NCBI GenBank assembly: GCA_013180625.2 | Contig: SNVD02014564.1 | Coordinates: forward strand, 1 to 64,000 | Direction: 5' to 3' | DNA length: 64,000 bases | Source of the DNA: Boswellia sacra | Lineage: Eukaryota > Streptophyta > Magnoliopsida > Sapindales > Burseraceae | Part shown: piece by piece, positions 58,798 to 64,000 of the stretch | How positions within the stretch are numbered: the stretch's first letter is position 1 | Layout: each line of letters opens with the position of its first letter | Translations under genes and position numbers: made by a program | Notes under the pieces: generated by a model | The model's database searches: none | What the model was told of the DNA's origin: nothing | The model's input: only the letters and a program-made list of their open reading frames with translations

Positions 58798-59506
58798 GGG
58801 CATGTTTGGTACGTAATATTGTATAGTATATTATAGTATTGTATTATATAGTATTGCATTATATAGTACTAAAACTAATGTTAGGTCAAAATTATATAGT
58901 GTTTGGTATACTCATATATTGTATTAATTTACAAAAAAGTAAGAATTTTTTTTCAAAAAAGATATACAAAGTATAAATATATTTTTACTTTATTTATAAA
59001 ATTAGTTATTTAGTAATTTATCGGATAGTTGCTAATTGTTAAAAAAATTATTTGGGGTCCAATGCCCCTCCTAGACCTATTAGGCAATTTGAGTTTATAG
59101 TGGCATATTAGGTGCTAATTGGTCCAACGGGGATAGTGAACCTCGATTGTCAACCAGTAGGGGCGGTGACTCCCTTTATTCCTTCTTTATTTTTTAAAAA
59201 TAAATTTGATTTTATAATTTATTTATTAAATACATCTTTATTTATTTTTAAAATTTTAAAAATTAAAAGGTATAGTTGGATATATTGAATTTTATAGGGA
59301 TAATTTTGATATTTTTTGTTAGTGTTATGCAATGTAATGTTAATGTCATGAATTAGTTCTCATAATTTAATACAATGTTGATGCATCTAAGGGTTGTATT
59401 TTATATTAATTAATACTATGCTAAATTAGCACCAAACATATGTATTATACTATTTAATATAATATAGTAAAATAGTACTATATAGTGTCGCGCACCAAAT
59501 ATACCC
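58798..59506. mobile_element. PIF/Harbinger-like MITE (709 bp)
   Basis: Ends GGGCATGTTTGGTACG and (reverse complement of the right end) GGGTATATTTGGTGCG form a terminal inverted repeat. The flanking triplets TAA and TGA fit a target duplication with one change. The interior is AT-rich with 'tatagtattgtattatata' type runs near both ends. No transposase. Confidence 0.65.
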
Positions 59507-60600
59507 TGAGTCCCTAGGCTGTGAGTTGATTCGAGGTTGCTTCTATATAGAAAAAAGAGAAATTGATGCAGGGAAGCCTTATGAAAAAAGACAAATCACA
59601 CCAGCAAAAAAAACAATCTACCAACAATCCATAATTTGCAACCAATATTGGATTATCATCAAGAATAAGAACCAAAAAAAAAAAAAGAGTAGAGATATAA
59701 TTTTACTTAAATCATTGAAAGGTTACTATGGCAATAAGAAAATAATGATTAAATATTGGAGTTCCAATCAAAGGACCTTAGGAAAGTAATTCCTTGTAAA
59801 ACATGAAATCTTTTCATTTTTTGGAAATAACATGAGACCTTTTTATTTTTTGGAAATTTTTGGGTTATAATGGTAATAAAGAGTTAGAAATAAAAAGAAA
59901 TTCAAAATAAACAACAAACCAAATAGAGTCTTAAGAGAAAAGTATTAAATAAACAAAACTTTATAAAACCTTCTTTTGAAGGTTTATTTCACTTATTTAT
60001 TTATTTTTCTAAACTAGGGTGGGATTCAGTTAATGGCCATGATTCTTGCTCTTTGGCCCATTTTCAATGAAACTAAGCTCTGGAAACATTTAAATTGGAC
60101 CAAAATTTTACTTATTTCCTCAAGTTTATTTATGGGTTTGAGGAAATACAATTTTATATATCCAAAATAATGATGATATACGACTACACCGCCAACATAT
60201 GTTTTCATCATGTGAATGTTGAACAAATCAAAAAGAAAAAAAAATTTGAAAACGGACATTTAGAAGCATATTGATTGTAATGACAGTTTAACAGTTGTAA
60301 AATTTAATATTTAAACATTTTTAAAAAAACTCAAGTATTTTTAAAGAAGCATTCCATTGGTGCTCCGAAAAGAAATAAATATTCTATAATTTGTAAAATT
60401 AGTTAAAATATTTCTAATATTTTATAATTTGGAAAATTAGTTAAAATATTTCTATGTAGCTAGCTTAAACAAAAAGTGCTTTATTTAAAAATACGTTTTA
60501 AAGAAGCACTTTGAAAAAAGGCTTTCACAGAGCGGAGACATGAAATGGGCCAATTGGGTACAAGTATAGGGAGCTGTGCCCAGCACTGTAGCTAAAATCC
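59507..60600. other. AT-rich intergenic sequence
   Basis: No gene is supported. A short local duplication of about 38 bp containing 'aaaattagttaaaatatttc' lies at 60379-60454. Confidence 0.45.
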
Positions 60601-60787
60601 GGGCGGGTTTTGAGGACTTACAATACTCTAATAATGCCACGTGTACGTACCCGAGCTCCTAGTCAGTCAAAAAGTCAACGAGATCCGTTTTATTGTGGGA
60701 CCCACTTTCTGCGAAAGTGTCATCTACTCAGCTTTTGTCGTTTTCTTCTCGTTTTCTCCAATTTTCGGATTTAATAAGAATACCACC
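60601..60787 (+). promoter_or_regulatory. Promoter-like segment with G-box and W-boxes
   Basis: GC-richer than its surroundings. A CACGTG box lies at 60638-60643, two gtcaa W-box cores at 60665-60669 and 60673-60677, and a T/C-rich stretch at 60727-60762 lies just before an ATG. These features fit a plant promoter/5' UTR, but no substantial gene follows. Confidence 0.3.
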
Positions 60788-60898
60788 ATGCAAAGTTTTG
60801 GGAAGCCCTCTAATATTTCGAAGACATACCTGATGTCGACTAAAGCTTCCAAAACTTTCCATCGCATCCTGCTTGTGGAGAGCCTTACTATAGAATGA
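60788..60898 (+). CDS. Small ORF of unknown nature (36 residues)
   Basis: MQSFGKPSNISKTYLMSTKA..., first ATG after the promoter-like segment, ending TGA. I recognise no family. It could be chance, a short peptide gene or the first exon of something degraded. Confidence 0.2.
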   Translation: MQSFGKPSNISKTYLMSTKASKTFHRILLVESLTIE

Positions 60899-63235
60899 GA
60901 ATCCCATCTACTTGTCCAACGAAATAATACAATATCGTTGTGAGATTATGTATATCAACCCTCAAATTTTGATTTTCTGATAGTATTTGCGGCTTTTGAT
61001 GGAAAAATTAAAAAAAAAAATCAAATTCAACAATCAATGAGGAAGATACAAGGAAAAAACTCAAGATGATGGAGGAAGGGAGATAGGTCTACAATAAGAA
61101 TAGTCATACATAGGACACTATTGGCACAAACCAATTAATTACAATATCAAAACTTATAACCCACCACAACTAGGCACTAATTAATTTAATTAGGTTGGAT
61201 GAATGATGCACTGAGAAATAATTCTTATGAAATAATATTTTATATTCGCGTAGGTAAACAGTTACATTATTCTCAGTTTATAGTCGATTGTCATGAGGTT
61301 GTTACTTTCCATGTTCTACTAACTTATGTTTTCCACTTCTGAGAGATATATATAAATAATAGAGACATGGAAATGATTAATTCGTATTTTATGAATGAGT
61401 AAACTTAATAACTTTCAAATCAGAAACTTTAGGAATTAATATACTGTTTCATCCCATATATATAGAACTATATATGCTTTAGATCTTAATAACGTTATCT
61501 TGTGTGGGGAAATTGGATTAAATATATAATTATTGTAGATATCATTTAACTAGAATTGCTATCATTTAAAATTAATAAAGGCTTCTAACATATGAAAATT
61601 CATGAAGTGAAGAAGGAATTATGCCTATCATGAAATTTAACCTGTAATTTTGCTCTTGATTTCTTATGTGATAAAACTTCAAGTGTAGTCAGAATGAGCA
61701 ACAACATTACACTGAGAATGCATGATTTGACTGATGATGACTTCTTAGGTTTCTTTTCAATGACATTTTTGGTGAATAAGGATGACCACCCTTAATTACT
61801 TTATGTTACATTTTAATTAATCGTATATATAGTTAATTAATTAGAACTAGATCTATCCCTTCTTAATAGTGTTATAAAAAATCATCCAAGATAGGAATCT
61901 TACCCTACATAGAAAAATTCAACTTGAAATCAATATCGATTAGCCTTGAAAATATCAACACTAAAATCATTTTCTTCAATCTAATAGGATCAGAAATATT
62001 TTCAGATACTCTAATATATAATTAGTCTTCTCTAGATATGTATGCATGTCACCATTCAAAGTCCAAGCTCTGAACTAGTTATAGCTAGCTTTTAACCCAA
62101 TGTTATAAATTTACATTTCAAATATAATGGTCCTAGTGAAATATGAAAATATTGGAATATATGAAAAAAAAAACAAATGTGGAGAAAGATTCGTCTAAGC
62201 AATATGTCAAGATAGAATAAAGTGGCAAGTATAATTTGTTGCATAGCAAAAGTTCTTACCCACTTTGTAATGTCCGTCAAGATTTTGCATCTTTTAATTG
62301 GAAATACAAAAGAGATTTGCTTTAATTCTTTCTGATAAGTAATCATAAGTGGATGAAATTAAACTCTAAAGATTCATTCTATATTGAAAATGATAAAATA
62401 ACAAAGAATAAGAGGTATAACTCAGATTTTTGTTCATTTTGACTCTTTTTTTGAGCAAGAATTGTATTGGTCCAACTAATGCACATCCTGTTCATTATAA
62501 TTTTAATTTTGTGTCGCCTTCAGGAGCTGGTTGTCGAGCTTTAGTTGCTGATAGTGCTTATTGTTCAAAGATATACTGAGATGAGTTTCATATGGCCTTT
62601 TGATTAGAGAAATATATATAAACAAATTAAAAGTGACTGACGAGTTCAACTTCTTTAGAAAATTTAGAACTGTCTTAAGTAACAAAGTGAATTGGACCAT
62701 TTTGATTGGTAACTAAATAAAACTCGAGCAGATACAGCGCAAAGAGGTTAATGTACATCTTCTCGAGAGAGTTAGGTCAAATGGCACCTAATCAATTGAG
62801 ATGGAGACGTGTACTCCACGGCGAGAGCAAGCAGCTAGCGAATAATATTTTTCGATGAGGGCTTGGAAAGAAAGAAACATGCTCTGATATTTCCGTTGCT
62901 GATGCATGATTCCTCCTTGTTTATTAAAATTATTAGTCTGCTTTTTAATTTGACAGCAACTTAGGCTTTATTTGTGGTCCACATTTCCTTAATGCTGATT
63001 TTGCGGATTCCTTTTCAAAATATTATAGTTAATTGGTTTGTTAGACTTTTACAGATAGCTAGGGCTTGCATATGTTGGTGATAAATCCACACTTATAGAG
63101 ACAAGGAGCCAAAAGCTATTTGTTCTTAATTGATTAATTAGTCACTTGGATTAAATTATTAGACCTCATGAGATGGGTCCATTAGGATTGCTACTTTACC
63201 ATTAGAATGTTGTATATATTCAAGTAACTAGGTAG

Positions 63236-63301
<66 letters not shown>

Positions 63302-64000
63302 GGCACATTAACAACGTCATGTGAATCCATGTGAAGAGGGTCCTTTATGTTGCCAAAACTCTAGATCCTTTGAGTGCGAAGAAAAAATCCTTTCTAGGGG
63401 CACTGTATTGATCTCATTAGCCATAAAGTTTTATTAATTAAGTTCCTTTCTTTAACCATGATTATACAAATTCTGTATCATAATTATTGAAAACTAATCA
63501 GATATTATGTAAATGATCACTCAAATTACTTTGTTCTTCCCTTTATTTTTTGAAACTATCTTGTAGAACACATGATATATGTAATACCAAACTTCACAGT
63601 GAAAGACACGCTAACAACCGCGAGGCTTTGTTAAGAATGTTAGTTGTTACTAATTGTTGAGATCATCATATTGAAATCCTTTGCACTGATACTCTTGAGA
63701 TCTTTAATTAAGATTTGCATAAATTTATTAACTTGTTTGAAGGACTAAATCATGTTATGCAATTTGTAATGATTCCATTCGTGAGGCTAGAATTGCGCTA
63801 CCAAGAATAAACTGAAATTAGTATTCCATTGCTTTGCACAAGATGTCTAAATGCACTTTAGGTTGACATATGGTTAATTATTCCTTCAAATCCATCCTCA
63901 AGGCATTAAGAGAGTGAATGAAAGCATCCTAAGATACATATAGTCATGAGGAAGAATGGTCTCTGATGAGGGCCACTAGCTAAATTTTAATTTAAAGGTC
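60899..64000. other. AT-rich intergenic sequence to the window end
   Basis: I see no coding exon, tRNA or transposon end that I can defend. There is one long AT microsatellite at 63241-63299. Confidence 0.45.
63241..63299. repeat. (AT)n microsatellite
   Basis: 59 bases of alternating AT with a short TGTG interruption. Confidence 0.97.

Overview
The window looks like AT-rich nuclear DNA of a eudicot plant. It has multi-exon genes with GT-AG introns, an ethylene receptor, an AT-hook (AHL) protein and plant-type Ty3/gypsy and Ty1/copia retrotransposons. I cannot name the species from sequence alone. The left half is a transposon stack. The right half carries three apparently intact host genes on the + strand. 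A broken MYCBP-like gene lies between the two halves.

Layout. 1-13328: chromovirus-type Ty3/gypsy element A (+), with most of its reverse transcriptase deleted. It is split by element B (2876-12073, - strand), an Athila-like LTR element with perfect 5-bp target duplications. Element B has lost reverse transcriptase to integrase. In that place it carries an intronless, fully open cytokinin-activating LOG-type gene (6301-6951), a tandem repeat array with CACGTG boxes just upstream of it, and an unidentified 184-residue ORF. Element A itself sits inside the LTR of element C (13329-20960, - strand, Tekay-like chromovirus with a 2.2-kb LTR). Element C lies against a hAT transposase relic, followed by the 3' end of a CACTA element. 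23.4-28.7 kb holds LTR-element relics and an 812-bp Mutator-like non-autonomous element. 29.1-30.8 kb is the MYCBP-like pseudogene. 33657-38459 is an internally deleted Ty1/copia element ending about 450 bp before an AHL13/14-like gene (38912-45166). An EIN4-type ethylene receptor follows (47902-52080), then a METTL6/METTL2-like tRNA methyltransferase gene (54688-58059). The remainder is intergenic DNA with small MITEs, tandem duplications and microsatellites.

How it fits together. The order of insertion can be read directly: hAT relic, then C, then A, then B, with a MITE added to one LTR of C. The three host genes are unrelated in function (chromatin/transcription, ethylene perception, tRNA modification) and appear to be independent units. 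The most unusual object is element B: a retroelement that has swapped its replication genes for a cytokinin-biosynthesis cargo with its own possible promoter.
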